DNA of 55,120 nt from IMG/VR virus record IMGVR_UViG_3300037560_000072, positions 1 to 55,120 of that record, one strand, 5' to 3'. Below the pieces are notes generated by a model. That model did not search any database, was not told where the DNA came from, and was given only the letters and a program-made list of their open reading frames with translations. This DNA comes from a virus. Of this stretch, positions 8,303-18,130 are shown one piece after another. How positions within the stretch are numbered: the first letter of the stretch is position 1; the number at the start of each line of letters is the position of its first letter. The position numbers and the translations under genes were made by a program.

Positions 8303-8776
8303 ATGGCTGATCCACAACGAACAGTATGCACCGCAAGCGTATGGCCTCACCGCCACACCAACGAACTGACTGGCCCGCTGGACGTCAAGATCAGCTACAA
8401 AAACCAGCCACCCATCGTGCGGACCTGGGCTAAGATGAAGTCAGCTTGGATCTACCTAGAACAGCCAGATGAACGGACTAATCTCACAATTATAAGGCTA
8501 TCCTTTGGACACAACCCTGACCCAGGCTATCGGATCAACCAGTGCCGCGTTGGAAAAGATGATACTCTGAAGCTCTATATCAAAGCCAGGATTACCAACA
8601 AGATGGAGCACCCAATTCCGCGTGGCCGGTGGCAAGGAACCTGTCAGTATACTGATGAGTGGTGTGTATTTACATTCCAAGCTATGACCATGAAGGTGAA
8701 GCCCAAGTATGAACCCAAGATCGTTCTACCGGACGGATCTCTCCCGGTTAAGAAAACTAGGATTGTAATACCATGA
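8303..8776 (+). CDS. Hypothetical protein, beta-rich
   Basis: 157 residues, SD TTGGAG before the ATG. The sequence alternates hydrophobic and basic residues (predicted mostly beta), with several Trp. No family recognised. It is the first gene after the terminator, so its expression needs read-through or an unseen promoter. The stop overlaps the next start (ATGA). Confidence 0.7.
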   Translation: MADPQRTVCTASVWPHRHTNELTGPLDVKISYKNQPPIVRTWAKMKSAWIYLEQPDERTNLTIIRLSFGHNPDPGYRINQCRVGKDDTLKLYIKARITNKMEHPIPRGRWQGTCQYTDEWCVFTFQAMTMKVKPKYEPKIVLPDGSLPVKKTRIVIP

Positions 8777-8964
8777 GTCTCATACCCACAGTCGAGGAAG
8801 ACCTACAACATGATGACTTGTGTTGGCAGTGCGGCTGTGAATCTGCCGACTGTATTTGCCACGAGAGTTTACCAGACGACTTTGATCCTCTGGACGAAGA
8901 CGGATATGATCCAGATTGGGATGACTATGTTGATGACCTTGGACCTAGCCCGAAAGATATGTGA
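8773..8964 (+). CDS. Small acidic Cys-knuckle protein
   Basis: 63 residues. CWQCGCESADCIC near residues 17-29 is a probable zinc knuckle; the rest is strongly acidic (many Asp). This knuckle resembles those at the ends of 3748-4083 and the start of 9044-9388. Function unknown. Confidence 0.65.
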   Translation: MSLIPTVEEDLQHDDLCWQCGCESADCICHESLPDDFDPLDEDGYDPDWDDYVDDLGPSPKDM

Positions 8965-9043
8965 CACCGCAGAACCATTCATCAAAAGTACAATGAAGAG
9001 ACTAGCGGAAGAGGAAGCACGAATCTTTTATGGAGAAACAGAA

Positions 9044-9388
9044 ATGTGTAATACATTATGCCCAGAGTGTGCCCAAGAAGAGGGTGCGTGTCTTTGTAAA
9101 GAGGTAATCAAAACTCCTATACCTCTTGGTAAGAGAGTACTGCTAGTAAAGGCTGACGCTGCGGAGGAGAGTAAGGGTGGAATCATACTTCCCTCCGACT
9201 CACGGGAGCAGCCCCTTGAAGCACGGGTAGTTGCAGTGGGACACGAAGTAACCCAGGTTGCCAAGGACGACATGGTTATCTTTGCTGCCTTTGCTGGTAC
9301 CACGTTTACCATTGGTGACCGGGATGTAATCGTATTGGACGAAGAGGACATCATGCTAGTCCTCCGGGAGGTGAAAAGTGACGACTAA
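9044..9388 (+). CDS. GroES-like co-chaperonin with N-terminal zinc knuckle
   Basis: 114 residues from ATG 9044, chosen for its SD (GGAG, 8 nt upstream); the frame stays open upstream to about 8906, so a longer form is possible. Residues 6-18 hold CPEC...CLC. From residue 20 the Cpn10 fold is clear: PIPLGKRVLLVK, then a mobile-loop-like region ending SKGGIILP, EARVVAVG, and a C-terminal DEEDIMLVL strand. It would cap host GroEL, as T4 gp31 does, to fold phage proteins such as the capsid. The knuckle is an unusual addition. No GroEL gene is present. Confidence 0.82.
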   Translation: MCNTLCPECAQEEGACLCKEVIKTPIPLGKRVLLVKADAAEESKGGIILPSDSREQPLEARVVAVGHEVTQVAKDDMVIFAAFAGTTFTIGDRDVIVLDEEDIMLVLREVKSDD

Positions 9389-9947
9389 GGAGAAGGTCTA
9401 CTTTACAGTGCGGTTTACAGAAAAGCATGGACTTACCGTACCGGAGTTCCTGGAGGCTCACCCTAACTTCCTGCCCCAAACTGTATATCCCTGCTTCACC
9501 CAGTTGTGCAAGGCAAAAAAGATTCTGGATAGCCGGGAGCGTCGTAAATCAAAAAACAACCGACGTTCTATCGTCTGGATTGACGCCAAGTATGGAGGTA
9601 CCATCCCGGTATGGGGTAGTGGGCAGCCCAGCTACAGCTACAAGAACCGAGCGAAGATTATCATGGACTTACTAGCTATTTTCGGGCCTCTTAGTGTGGC
9701 TGAAATGATGCAGTGTTCAGACAGTCTGAAGCCCATGAGCACCTCCTCTCTAGTGTCTCGATTAGTACTACAGCAATGGCTTCGTAAGACCAATAAGACC
9801 AGACAGAACCAGATCAATCAGACGTGCTGCTTGTATGACCTAACACCTAGAGGTAGACAAGTGAGAGAGGGGGCTCCCAGCCTCTTCAAGAAGACCTATG
9901 ATGCAGCCCCAATCAAGCGTACTGATACGGAGAAGACTCGTGGCTAG
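9378..9947 (+). CDS. Winged-helix-like DNA-binding protein
   Basis: 189 residues. Two helical segments look like winged-helix units: residues 13-50 (EKHGLTVPEFLEAHP to CKAKKILDS) and 93-150 (IMDLLAIFGPLSVAEMM to LYDLTPRGRQV). The protein is basic, with an Arg/Lys-rich loop between. This architecture suggests a transcriptional regulator. It is the last plus-arm gene and a candidate to bind one of the repeated sites in this genome; that link is only inference. Its TAG stop shares CTAG with the convergent minus-strand gene. Confidence 0.6.
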   Translation: MTTKEKVYFTVRFTEKHGLTVPEFLEAHPNFLPQTVYPCFTQLCKAKKILDSRERRKSKNNRRSIVWIDAKYGGTIPVWGSGQPSYSYKNRAKIIMDLLAIFGPLSVAEMMQCSDSLKPMSTSSLVSRLVLQQWLRKTNKTRQNQINQTCCLYDLTPRGRQVREGAPSLFKKTYDAAPIKRTDTEKTRG

Positions 9948-12900
9948 AAATCGAACCTGGAGCTGCTTGGTAAGGCCTGACGCCCCACCTGTTGAGGGTC
10001 CACTGAGTCAAACGGACCAGTCCGATAGCTCTGCCGAGCAGATGATTGGGGTCCGGGTCCAACAGAACGGGATCGTTCTCGTACAGACTTTGGTTCTCCG
10101 AGAAGTGCTGGATCAATTCCTAGCAGAGATGGCCCAGAGGCTCCCAGAGTCGCTGCAATTAGCTGTACATATTGATCTCGTGCCGGTCCAGGCGGCAGGG
10201 TCCGGACCAATTGTTCCAGCCTAGACACGCGGCGGCGGACTTGCATTGCCTCAACGTCTTGTTCAGAAACCGGGAGAGGGAAGCCAAACTGTATTTGGAA
10301 TCTCTCAGCGATGGAGTTGGCCGCCGAGGCATCGTTCTGGAGGCGTGAGTCCAACCAGTCCTTTCGTATCTCCCTAATCTGGTCACGTCCTTTGACCAGC
10401 GTGGACATCAGCTCCTCCTCAGCCAGCTTGTCCCCAGACCGGATGCCCATGCCCATCTTCACCAGCTCCCACCGGCTAAAGTACCCCTTCAAAGTACCCT
10501 GTCGAGTGTACACCGGTATCCGGCCATCTGGTGCGGGGTTGTTGTAGTCAGCGTAGGACCTGCCGAGGACCTTGGAGGCTCGGACTCCAATGTCACCGCC
10601 CAGTGACGGTGGAAGCAGCCCAGCAGCCCGGAGCATTCCGGTACCACCAGGGATCAGCAGGGGGGTAGCCCTCATCAGGGATGAGAAGTCCCCAGTGGTA
10701 GCACTCTGGGCTATCGCTCCCATGATGCCTATGGCTGGTGGAACAATTGGGAACCCACCGAACGGTCCCTCTGTCCGGGACTGGAACGTTGGTACCGCAC
10801 CGCCCACCAGAGCGTCAGAGGCATCTACCCCAAGGTATCGTCCCAGCTCCAGGGCCATGATGGACCCAGCAATCATGCGAGCGAAGGTGCCTGGGTTCTT
10901 ACCCATCACGTTCATCTTCTTGCCGGTCAGTGGATCAATGTCATTTACGCCCAGGTTGAAGGCTGTATGGGTAGCAAACTCCAGGAACCTAAGTGGGAAC
11001 TGAGCAAGCTGACGGACCAACGCATTGCGTCCCAGTAGAAAGTAGGGGGTATTCTGTGGACCAGTCAAGAACTGGGTCTCCTCGACTACCCTCGCAGCGA
11101 ACTTATGAGCCATCTCTGCTGGCATCTTGGCTCGCCTAGCATGGATCAGTGCTGCCTCCCATGTGACCAGGCGGTTGGTTGTCTCTGTAGCAGTGAACAG
11201 TGACATCATAGACGCACTGATCTTCTTCTGCAAGTTCATCACCTTGCTGGGTGCCAACGACTGAACACTAACCACGTTCCGGAGAGTACTCTCCAATGCC
11301 TCATCGGTAAGGGGAGCTGATGCTATGCCAGACTTACCAAATGCCGGGTAGGCAAACCGTATGGCATCGTCGTGGCCCATCTTCTTAGGCCCAAAACGAG
11401 CCGCGAAGTACTTGTGGGACTTCCTCATAGCCTCATTAAGACCCTTGGCCGTAGTCACAGGACCGAGAGTGGGAGCGGTAGTGAGAACCATCTGTAGCAT
11501 ATTCTTTAGGGCAGATGCTGGGTTCAAACCAAGAGTGGAAAGGTAGAAGTAACCTGCCGCCTTCTGACTCACGTTCACATAGGAATATGCACTACGAGAA
11601 TTTTCCAGGTGGGTATGGATGATCTTTGACATAGACTCACCAAGTACACGACGAACCTTGGGAGTCTGAGTCCAAGCAGAGAGCTGCATCATATTCTGTT
11701 CCCAGGCTTGTGCCTTGAGAGCATTCTTGAAAGTACCGCGTCCCAGAGCCAGTGGGATGTAAGTATTCTCCAACATCTCCGCACGCATCTTTGCATAGGG
11801 GGCACCCATACGTCCTCCCTTGCCAAGCTCTTTGAGGTCACGGAGATGGTCCATTATCTTCACACCACCACCCTTGATGGTCCACCCATAAGTACTGCCC
11901 ATAGTCTGTGCGTAGTTGTTCATGGTGGTCATTAGCTTCATGGTGTACTGCTTGGGAGTGGCCTCCGACAGTATAGAACTAAAGGCTTGGCCCTCCTGCT
12001 TACTCATAACCGCCGGGTATTTCTCCTTAATCTGGTCAAAGGTCGCCCTCTCTAGCTTATGGAGTACCGGCTGGGTAAGTACACCCTCCGCTCTGGCCAC
12101 TGCAAGTACCTTGAACTTCGATGCTTCCTTCAACTTATTCAAGGCTGCCCTATCAACTAGCCCATGCTGAGCCATTATATCTAGTTCGGGTAGGCTAGGC
12201 ATCATAGCATTGTGACGACGGTAACTCTCTGGACCTAGCCACCGCTCTGCCTTCCTTCCTGCCTGCCGAGCGAAAGCCTTTCCGCTAGATGAATCAGTCA
12301 TGGCCTTCATCATAGCCTGGAAATCTTCCTCACTCCGTATGAGTCTATGTGGATAGTAGTGTTCTATCTTACGTGGATCAGTAAGATACTCAGCCCAGGT
12401 TTCGGTTATCTCATCAAGCTGACCAGACTTACGAAGCCTAGCCATGGTAGCCATGATCGCCTTGCGGTTCTCCTGACTGCCAAAGGACTCACCGTACATG
12501 TCATCGAGCACGCCACGCATACCCTGTGCAAACTGACGTAACTGTGGTGTCATCTGGGCTTCGAGGTTGGGCATAAGAGTACCAACACTCGGCAACTCTA
12601 CACGAGAGGCCCCCTTACCCAGTGTAATAACTCCATCCTTTCCCTCCCATCCACGAAGAGGCCGGTGTAGTCCGTCCAACCAGGACGACACCATAAGCTG
12701 CTCTTTCTGTGAGGGAAGAGTACCAGTGCCCGCCCTATATTGCCTAAGCAAGGTGGACATGCGACCATTGTACTTGGTACGGAAGTTGGTAACGTCGTGT
12801 ATAATCTTACCATAGTCCTCAAACACACCTGTTCCCCTGTACAGGGCTGGCATTGAAGAGAGCCTACCCATAATAGGAAACCGCTTGAGCATGGACTTTA

Positions 12901-13180
12901 CGGCATTCTCCACCTTGAACATGTTCTTGGCATTAGCGACTGGAAACTTGTAGCTTAGAGCCAGTGTGATAATGAGGGCAGGATTAGTAACCAACCGAAA
13001 GATGTGAGACCACGGACCCTGATCCAGTCCATACTCTTTAAGAAAGGCATCCCTCTGCTTGATAGACAGAGTTTGTGGGGTGAACATTGCCTGGAATGCA
13101 CCAGGCAAATCACCTACTAGTGTATTCTGTAGGGCCTGACCCGGACGTTCAAGAGCCCCTATTTGTAGAGGTACAGGCAT
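9944..13180 (-). CDS. Large internal virion (ejection) protein
   Basis: 1078 residues; SD AAGGAGGAG before the ATG. The sequence is mostly helical and basic, with hydrophobic stretches (about 65-80, 560-600 and 770-800), and a Pro/Arg/Ser-rich tail. Length, last position in the virion operon and lack of enzymatic motifs resemble the large ejection proteins of podoviruses (T7 gp16 type), which enter the cell with the DNA. No transglycosylase motif was seen. It is the last gene of the minus arm and ends on the CTAG shared with the plus arm. Confidence 0.65.
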   Translation of the reverse strand: MPVPLQIGALERPGQALQNTLVGDLPGAFQAMFTPQTLSIKQRDAFLKEYGLDQGPWSHIFRLVTNPALIITLALSYKFPVANAKNMFKVENAVKSMLKRFPIMGRLSSMPALYRGTGVFEDYGKIIHDVTNFRTKYNGRMSTLLRQYRAGTGTLPSQKEQLMVSSWLDGLHRPLRGWEGKDGVITLGKGASRVELPSVGTLMPNLEAQMTPQLRQFAQGMRGVLDDMYGESFGSQENRKAIMATMARLRKSGQLDEITETWAEYLTDPRKIEHYYPHRLIRSEEDFQAMMKAMTDSSSGKAFARQAGRKAERWLGPESYRRHNAMMPSLPELDIMAQHGLVDRAALNKLKEASKFKVLAVARAEGVLTQPVLHKLERATFDQIKEKYPAVMSKQEGQAFSSILSEATPKQYTMKLMTTMNNYAQTMGSTYGWTIKGGGVKIMDHLRDLKELGKGGRMGAPYAKMRAEMLENTYIPLALGRGTFKNALKAQAWEQNMMQLSAWTQTPKVRRVLGESMSKIIHTHLENSRSAYSYVNVSQKAAGYFYLSTLGLNPASALKNMLQMVLTTAPTLGPVTTAKGLNEAMRKSHKYFAARFGPKKMGHDDAIRFAYPAFGKSGIASAPLTDEALESTLRNVVSVQSLAPSKVMNLQKKISASMMSLFTATETTNRLVTWEAALIHARRAKMPAEMAHKFAARVVEETQFLTGPQNTPYFLLGRNALVRQLAQFPLRFLEFATHTAFNLGVNDIDPLTGKKMNVMGKNPGTFARMIAGSIMALELGRYLGVDASDALVGGAVPTFQSRTEGPFGGFPIVPPAIGIMGAIAQSATTGDFSSLMRATPLLIPGGTGMLRAAGLLPPSLGGDIGVRASKVLGRSYADYNNPAPDGRIPVYTRQGTLKGYFSRWELVKMGMGIRSGDKLAEEELMSTLVKGRDQIREIRKDWLDSRLQNDASAANSIAERFQIQFGFPLPVSEQDVEAMQVRRRVSRLEQLVRTLPPGPARDQYVQLIAATLGASGPSLLGIDPALLGEPKSVRERSRSVGPGPQSSARQSYRTGPFDSVDPQQVGRQALPSSSRFDF

Positions 13181-13189
13181 GACTCCTCC

Positions 13190-14395
13190 TTACATGCCAC
13201 GCATTTCGCCAAGCAACCGGTCCAACATTCCATTCATTTCATCTGGAGAGGGACCTTGCTGGCCCATATCAACACCAAACCCAGCCTCACTACCAGTAAG
13301 AACCTTGGTCTGTGAACCACCTAATGCCTGTATGATCTGTTGCATAAGCTGTGGGTCTTGACCTAACGTAGCCCGCCTTGCTTGCAGGTCAGAACGCTTA
13401 TCAAGAATATCATACATGAGTTCCTGGGATACTGAGGCAGTTCCACCACGTCGGCTAGCTTCCAATGCAGCCCGTGCCCTCTTAGATTTGCCAACTAGAG
13501 AGTCATACGCTTCGTGAGCTAAGAGTGGTACAGTTAACAGAGTACCCACCCCACCCAATCCACGAGCCAGCTTGGCACCACGCCCCAGACCCTTGGCCCC
13601 AGCCTTAGTTAGCTGACCAAGAGTACCCTCTTCAGCAGCAGTCAAATCCTTTGGAGTAAGAGCCTCACCAACTCCCTTAGCAGCAGCCTTACCCTTACCG
13701 AACACCCCCTTGGCCTCACCCACACTCTCAGATAGTTTAGTCTTGGCCATACCTTCCAGCTCATCTATCTGAGCCCGAACGCCCGCCGCCAAATTCTGTG
13801 TAGGACCGGTTCCAAGAAACTTCTTACCGGTCAGTTTGGGATCGCCCTTGGTCGCCCACCGCAAGAGCCTCCTAGCAGACGACTCCTTAGTAGCTATATC
13901 ATAGACTCGGGCAACACTTGTAGGTCCAGCCTTGAACACACGCTCTGGCCCCATACGTTTCAGGGCGTCTAGAGTATTAGCAGGTATGCCAGCCTCCGAC
14001 GCTGCCCGCATGGTGATACCAAACAACTTCTTGAGTTCAGCAGGAGTAGCTCCATTAGGGCTAATCTGCCTCAGCATCTTAAGTGTATTGGTAAATGCTA
14101 CCTGTTTCCTTGAACCCCCTGCCGCCTTCATTATAGTCTTTGGAATTCGGTTGGATGACATGGTAAGAACACGCTCACCCATCTCCCCTTCCAGCATTCT
14201 CAAGAGGGACTTGGAGGCATTACCATGACGCATCAGGACTCGGAGTGTATCAGCCTTCTCGGCGGTCGTAGCACCACGCAACCACTGCTCTGACATCCGG
14301 TGCATAATCTCTATAGGAGATAGAGTAGCACCCGCACCAGCCTCGGCAGCACCCAGACCAGCTACAGCTCCAGCTATCTTTAACTCAGGGGGCAT
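13190..14395 (-). CDS. Internal virion protein, Ala/Gly/Lys-rich
   Basis: 401 residues, helical, with Ala/Gly-rich hydrophobic segments near the N-terminus and around residue 290 that could insert into membrane, and basic stretches between. The position between two other probable ejection proteins supports an internal virion role. No family motif recognised. Confidence 0.6.
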   Translation of the reverse strand: MPPELKIAGAVAGLGAAEAGAGATLSPIEIMHRMSEQWLRGATTAEKADTLRVLMRHGNASKSLLRMLEGEMGERVLTMSSNRIPKTIMKAAGGSRKQVAFTNTLKMLRQISPNGATPAELKKLFGITMRAASEAGIPANTLDALKRMGPERVFKAGPTSVARVYDIATKESSARRLLRWATKGDPKLTGKKFLGTGPTQNLAAGVRAQIDELEGMAKTKLSESVGEAKGVFGKGKAAAKGVGEALTPKDLTAAEEGTLGQLTKAGAKGLGRGAKLARGLGGVGTLLTVPLLAHEAYDSLVGKSKRARAALEASRRGGTASVSQELMYDILDKRSDLQARRATLGQDPQLMQQIIQALGGSQTKVLTGSEAGFGVDMGQQGPSPDEMNGMLDRLLGEMRGM

Positions 14396-14396
14396 G

Positions 14397-14807
14397 TTAT
14401 TTCATCCTCTTTGCTGACCTACCAAAGGCTGCCCTACTAACAGACGAGTAATCACCCACGTTGGTTGGACTCAGCCTTCTACCCAGATCCTCTGAAGTAG
14501 TACCCAACCTCTGAGACACAGCATCCAACAGATCGCGTGCTCCAGTAACCCTTCTTCCCAATCCAACTTCTCGCATACCAGAACCTATACTTCCCAGCTC
14601 GCTTTCCAATGCACCCTGTGACTCCTCCTGTGTAGACAACCTCTGCCTCATTCTATTCAGGGGCATCTGCTGTTGAAGTGCAGTAAGTGCTTGATACTTG
14701 GCAGCCTCACCAGCCACCTCACCCTCAGGATCACCACCCATCTGGTCGATGATCTTAGACGCCGCCATGAATCCAGCAACGGCAAAGATTAGTCCTGCTA
14801 CTGCCAT
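14397..14807 (-). CDS. Small virion protein with N-terminal membrane segment
   Basis: 136 residues. An N-terminal hydrophobic helix (about 3-20, AVAGLIFAVAGFMAASKII) is followed by a polar helical body rich in Arg, Gln and Glu. It is packed tightly between ejection-type genes (1-3 nt gaps) and probably belongs to the same complex, comparable to small T7 gp14-like proteins. This is inference from context. Confidence 0.55.
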   Translation of the reverse strand: MAVAGLIFAVAGFMAASKIIDQMGGDPEGEVAGEAAKYQALTALQQQMPLNRMRQRLSTQEESQGALESELGSIGSGMREVGLGRRVTGARDLLDAVSQRLGTTSEDLGRRLSPTNVGDYSSVSRAAFGRSAKRMK

Positions 14808-14810
14808 AGT

Positions 14811-16943
14811 TTATCTCCCTGGACCTTGGATGTCAGGCTGATCTTGCACTTGTCCGCCCTCTTCAGGTTGTTCAGTCTTCTTAGACCGTGCCTCTCTACG
14901 CCGCCTCATTTCGGCTTCCACCTTACCACGACGACGCTTGGAAACTCCCATATAGTTTTCCAGAGCTGCTTGTGATTCCCCCAGATTAGACACAGTAACT
15001 GGAGGCATCGTTACAGGTGCCAAGTCATAATCTCCCGAGTAGAGAGCCGCCAGGAACTCAGGATGAGAAGCAACCCCAGCCATCAATTCACCAGCAGCCT
15101 GAAATGGAGATAGCTTGATCGCTTCCTTCAGAGTTTCTACCTCAAGATCAAATTCCTCTTCTGGTGCTCTATCTTCTTGACCCAAGAATTCTCCATATGC
15201 CCCTTGGGTACTGGCCGAGATAGCTCTGGACCTTGCATCGAACGGCAGCTCCCCCTCTCCCGGTTTGTCAGACATGTAGGAAGCAACTGCACCGTCTATG
15301 TACCTACTAGCAAACCCACCCTTCATTTGGTACGTCTTCATAGTGGGCTGGTCCTCAATTAAGTCACGAAGATCCATAGCCTTCTGCTTGGTCAGCCGGA
15401 ACATTCTATTTATACCGTCGTGCATTTGAGCCTGTGACTTGGGAGTAATAGAACCAAACTTTGTTACAACTGGTTGTAGCAGCTTACCCCTTTGAACATC
15501 ACCCGGTACCTGTGCTAGTGCTCTAAGAAGTTCTGTCTTACCGGGAGAGTTGGGCATTTCAAAGATGGTCTTGGCCAGTTTCATCGACAGAGGTGTACCA
15601 CCTTCTGGGGCTACCGTCATAGCCATAAGCTGATCGTCAATATGTCGTAGCACATTCCTCATATTGAACCCCTTATAGAGTTCAACATCAGTATCTAGCA
15701 CCCCCTTATCACCCTCCCCATTCAGTAAGGCATCTATGTCCTTCAATGAGGCTTCACTACCAGGACCCGCAATGGAAACATAGACAGACTCAAGTAGCTT
15801 GGTAGCCATGTTGTGCATCACGTCCTGAGAACCAAATTCCCCAGATTTCAGGACTAGAGAACTGGTTAAAGAACCGGGAGAGATCCGTCCGGTAGAAATC
15901 TCATCAATGAATCCAGCCGCACCATAGTAGGCACCTTCAACAGCGGTGGGAGCCAGACGATCATAGTCCTTGGTAGAGAACTCAGTTATCTTGTCGTGCT
16001 CTTCCTTTAGGTCCTTGAAACTCTCCAGCCTCATAGCCAAGTAGTCGTCTCGGAACTTCTTATGCTTCACCAAGGCGAAGAACTGTTCGTCCTCCATAAA
16101 TGCCATGTTGCTCATGTACTCAACTGGATTGAAGCCACGGTACTTTTGCAGAGCTGGATCGTCTGGGTCTCTACCATATAGTCCTCCCGGTGGATACCCA
16201 CCAGTATGGTATAGCTCCTCTACCTCCTCGTCTGACCAATCCTTACCCGACATTACATCTCTTGGACTTTCCCCCAGTAGCTTAGTAAGGTCAGCATGGG
16301 GATCACCAGCAAGAACCTGCTCCTGTACCTTGGCCATATCCTGTGCTACCTGACCAGTAATATCAGACTGATGATCCTGTTCGTGGAACATCTCCGCTAA
16401 GCGTAACTGCCGATTCATCTCCCGGAGTCGGTCCATCCCACCCGGCACGTTGGTCCACTGCTCAATCATGGATGGGTCATGTAGCATCTGTCTCATACCA
16501 CGAATGCGGTCACCAAACTCTACCCGATTTGTATTCATCCTCTGAATGAAGTCTCTTCCAGCATTCATCTGAGATGCTACACGGGCCTGGGTGACGGCAA
16601 AGTCTTTGGCCATATCTTTCTGGAGGTTAGCAGTCCACTCATGGTACCGTTCCTGGTACTCCCGGTCCTTCATCTTCTCCTGCATAGACTCTTCACGAGC
16701 CAGCTTCTCATCCTCTCGTGCCACAACCTGATTCATAGATTGAGTCATCTGGGCAGCATTCATGGATGACTCTTGTGCTTGAGCCTCAGACAGCTTCGTA
16801 AAGTTGTCCATCATTTTCTTCTGGGCTGTGTTCTGATCGTTGATGAAGTTACCAATAGCTACATTGGCCAAGGATGAAGCACCACCACCGCCACCCCGCC
16901 CAGATGACTGCATGATAGGAATTGGTTGCGTTGGTTTCGGCAT
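14811..16943 (-). CDS. Internal virion protein, helical, Met/Gln-rich
   Basis: 710 residues. A Gly-rich N-terminus is followed by long Met/Gln/Glu/Lys-rich coiled-coil-like helices (about 40-190) and a globular body; the C-terminus is charged and disordered (runs of Arg and Glu). It has no catalytic motif. Size and position suggest a component of the ejection apparatus (T7 gp15-like by role, not by detected similarity). Three copies of the dispersed element lie within it (15255, 15539, 15872). Confidence 0.6.
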   Translation of the reverse strand: MPKPTQPIPIMQSSGRGGGGGASSLANVAIGNFINDQNTAQKKMMDNFTKLSEAQAQESSMNAAQMTQSMNQVVAREDEKLAREESMQEKMKDREYQERYHEWTANLQKDMAKDFAVTQARVASQMNAGRDFIQRMNTNRVEFGDRIRGMRQMLHDPSMIEQWTNVPGGMDRLREMNRQLRLAEMFHEQDHQSDITGQVAQDMAKVQEQVLAGDPHADLTKLLGESPRDVMSGKDWSDEEVEELYHTGGYPPGGLYGRDPDDPALQKYRGFNPVEYMSNMAFMEDEQFFALVKHKKFRDDYLAMRLESFKDLKEEHDKITEFSTKDYDRLAPTAVEGAYYGAAGFIDEISTGRISPGSLTSSLVLKSGEFGSQDVMHNMATKLLESVYVSIAGPGSEASLKDIDALLNGEGDKGVLDTDVELYKGFNMRNVLRHIDDQLMAMTVAPEGGTPLSMKLAKTIFEMPNSPGKTELLRALAQVPGDVQRGKLLQPVVTKFGSITPKSQAQMHDGINRMFRLTKQKAMDLRDLIEDQPTMKTYQMKGGFASRYIDGAVASYMSDKPGEGELPFDARSRAISASTQGAYGEFLGQEDRAPEEEFDLEVETLKEAIKLSPFQAAGELMAGVASHPEFLAALYSGDYDLAPVTMPPVTVSNLGESQAALENYMGVSKRRRGKVEAEMRRRREARSKKTEQPEEGGQVQDQPDIQGPGR

Positions 16944-16955
16944 AGTACAATACCC

Positions 16956-18113
16956 CTACAAAAATTGCTTAATAACTTCAATTCCTATATTCCATAGATT
17001 GTTCTTCTCAGTCTCGTCCAGATTCTGCATCATAACAGCTAGTGATTTCCCAAACTCATCACTGCGGATGTAATCACCGGCCAAGTCTCTCGTAGCCGTG
17101 AGATTATTGATAGCCACAGGATAAGCCGACACATAGGTATCCTGAGTGTAGTCCATCATGGCAATGTTGTTCTGGTCACCAGCGTTTATGAATGCCCCAC
17201 GAGCAGCAGCATTTTGGGAAAGAGTAGCATCCCGACTAGCTACGGCTTGAGCACCCAACTTGGTCAACTCTGTATTGAATTGTGCCTTAGCCGCGTTAGC
17301 TTGCCCAAATGCCCCGGCTGCCTGTGCCCCAAACTGTCCCTGAACCTGAGCAGCAGTGCCCTCAAACTGGGTAAACATACTACCAAATGATGTAGCAACC
17401 TGGGCCTGTGTCTGAGTAAACATGTGTGCAGTCTGTCCCACGGCGGCACTAAGCTGCATGGCACCACCCATTTTGACCTTGTGCTTCATCATCTGGGCCT
17501 GGGACGGACTCAAAGTTCCTTGTTGTACTTGAGCATCTATCTGTGAAATCTGTTGGTTAATGGCTCCGTGAATACTATCTGTTGCAGCATCCATTGCAGA
17601 AGCCCGTCCCTGCATGACACCAGACAACGCCTCAGTACGCTGCTCACCAAGACCAGTACGAGCTGCATCCAAACCAGCATCTAGTTTCTTTTGCCCCTCG
17701 TCAAATTCTGCCTTAACGTCTTCTGGAAGAGTATCAATACCCTTTCTGGTATCATCAATCGTTCTCTGCACATCTTTAAGTCCAACCTCAGCGGCCAAGT
17801 CGGCCTCGTTGAACTTGTCCATGCCAACAGCCTGCCCACGTTCCTGGTCCCTTTCCTGAGTCCTTGCACGCTCTAGATTTTCTGCTGTTACATCCCGCTC
17901 ACCGGCTACGTGCTCCTCGCCAGCAGTGGCCAAATCCTCTGTAGCCTGGGCCACAGGCTCAAGACGCTCCTCTGCCGTAGGAGTACTAGCTTCTATCTCA
18001 GCAGCTTTCTTCTGACCCCCGGCAAAGATATTGGACAGGAAGGCCTTGGTCTCCTTACCATGGGTCACACCACGCTGCCGGTATTGCTCTATCTGTTCTG
18101 GGGTTAGGGCCAT
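16956..18113 (-). CDS. Coiled-coil internal virion protein
   Basis: 385 residues, rich in Ala, Gln and Thr with heptad-like spacing throughout, few aromatics and no signal peptide. This resembles the small ejection proteins or tail-internal helical proteins of podoviruses. It is the first gene behind its own promoter (18131-18159), so the ejection-protein block can be expressed separately from the upstream tail genes. Confidence 0.58.
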   Translation of the reverse strand: MALTPEQIEQYRQRGVTHGKETKAFLSNIFAGGQKKAAEIEASTPTAEERLEPVAQATEDLATAGEEHVAGERDVTAENLERARTQERDQERGQAVGMDKFNEADLAAEVGLKDVQRTIDDTRKGIDTLPEDVKAEFDEGQKKLDAGLDAARTGLGEQRTEALSGVMQGRASAMDAATDSIHGAINQQISQIDAQVQQGTLSPSQAQMMKHKVKMGGAMQLSAAVGQTAHMFTQTQAQVATSFGSMFTQFEGTAAQVQGQFGAQAAGAFGQANAAKAQFNTELTKLGAQAVASRDATLSQNAAARGAFINAGDQNNIAMMDYTQDTYVSAYPVAINNLTATRDLAGDYIRSDEFGKSLAVMMQNLDETEKNNLWNIGIEVIKQFL

Positions 18114-18130
18114 AAGTAGTCTCTCGGTCT

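Noticed and set aside
9944-9975. tRNA-like TCGAACC at the end of the large ejection gene
   Set aside because: It encodes the last residues (SSSRFDF) of that gene and no cloverleaf forms around it.
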